The position numbers and the translations under genes are program-made. Below the pieces are notes generated by a model. The model saw nothing but the letters and a program-made list of their open reading frames with translations, was not told the origin of the DNA and searched no databases. A DNA stretch of 64,000 bases from the NCBI GenBank assembly GCA_963800705.1, contig CAWDBV010000005.1, positions 310,001 through 374,000 of the forward strand, written 5' to 3'. Below, piece by piece: positions 63,725 to 64,000 of the stretch. Source of the stretch: CAWDBV01 sp963800705. GTDB lineage: Bacteria; Actinomycetota; Thermoleophilia; Solirubrobacterales; 70-9. Each line of letters starts with the position of its first letter. Within the stretch, counting starts at the first letter, position 1.

Positions 63725-64000
63725 ATGGAGCTGCGATTCACAAAGCTGAACCCCGAGGCGCGCCCCCCGACCCGCTCCAACGACGGCGACGCCGGGATCG
63801 ACCTCTGCGCCGCCGAGCCGGCGCGGATCGAGCCCGGCGAGCGCGCCGCGGTCGGGACCGGGATCGCGGTCGAGATCCCCGAGGGACACGCGGGATTGGT
63901 GCTGCCCCGCAGCGGCCTTGCGCTCAAGCACGGGATCGCGCTCGTCAACGCCCCCGGCCTTATCGACCCCGGCTACCGGGGCGAGCTCCGCGTCCTGCTC
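63725..64000 (+). CDS. dut: dUTP diphosphatase, 5' part
   Basis: Hydrolyses dUTP to dUMP and pyrophosphate. The 92 residues inside the window include motif 1 (NDGDAGIDLCA), motif 2 (LPRSGLALKHGI) and motif 3 (NAPGLIDPGYRGEL) of trimeric dUTPases. The gene runs off the right edge before motifs 4 and 5. Confidence 0.95.
   Translation, partial: MELRFTKLNPEARPPTRSNDGDAGIDLCAAEPARIEPGERAAVGTGIAVEIPEGHAGLVLPRSGLALKHGIALVNAPGLIDPGYRGELRVLL

Overview
The window is high-GC DNA, densely coded and mostly on the + strand, from a chromosome that looks like a deep-branching actinobacterium of the Thermoleophilia/Solirubrobacterales type. The evidence is the actinobacterial integration host factor (mihF) between pyrD and gmk, the order gmk-rpoZ-coaBC, an actinobacterial SOS box before recA, a DapL-type lysine/DAP pathway, and many Sec-secreted proteins ending in Lys/Arg-rich two-cysteine tails. 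No tRNA, rRNA, insertion sequence, prophage or CRISPR array was seen. There is no gene-free stretch longer than 300 bases.

Layout. 1-5631: pyrimidine synthesis (3' part of carB, pyrK, pyrD), mihF, gmk, rpoZ and coaBC. 5701-9756: four overlapping genes, two tandem seven-repeat FG-GAP propellers, a kelch-type propeller and a 65-residue cytosolic protein. 9792-16257: a TPR protein, two tandem LuxR/LAL ATPase regulators and dtd. 16356-30678: the translation and RNA-metabolism cluster rimP-nusA-infB-(small gene)-ylxP-rbfA-nrnA-truB-ribF-rpsO-pnp and an M16 peptidase, interrupted by three secreted-protein genes. 30709-36142: a secreted protein, then dapB, an amidase, dapA and RNase J. 36189-42258: secreted proteins (two with RTX-like repeats) around a two-component system. 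42322-54997: ftsK, cinA, two epoxide-hydrolase-like genes, an OsmC gene, thpR, recA-recX, a cupredoxin, a small HTH gene, miaB and miaA. 55071-64000: a 1085-residue beta-helix surface protein, dapF, dapL, a sulfatase, hflX and the 5' part of dut.

Three themes run through the window. First, nine secreted proteins of unrelated folds share one C-terminal plan: a Pro/Ala linker, then exactly two cysteines set in a Lys/Arg tail. I read this as a candidate uncharacterised sorting or surface-retention signal. Second, about two dozen genes have a TANNNT-like -10 box ending 6-10 bases before the start codon and no Shine-Dalgarno, so leaderless transcription looks like the default. Third, DapA, DapB, DapL and DapF supply diaminopimelate, but this DapF has serine at both catalytic cysteine positions.

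A caution on quality: five genes (the second LAL gene, nusA, pnp, the M16 peptidase and RNase J) carry about twelve frame breaks in total. Three are normally essential or conserved single-copy genes, so sequence error is the likeliest cause.
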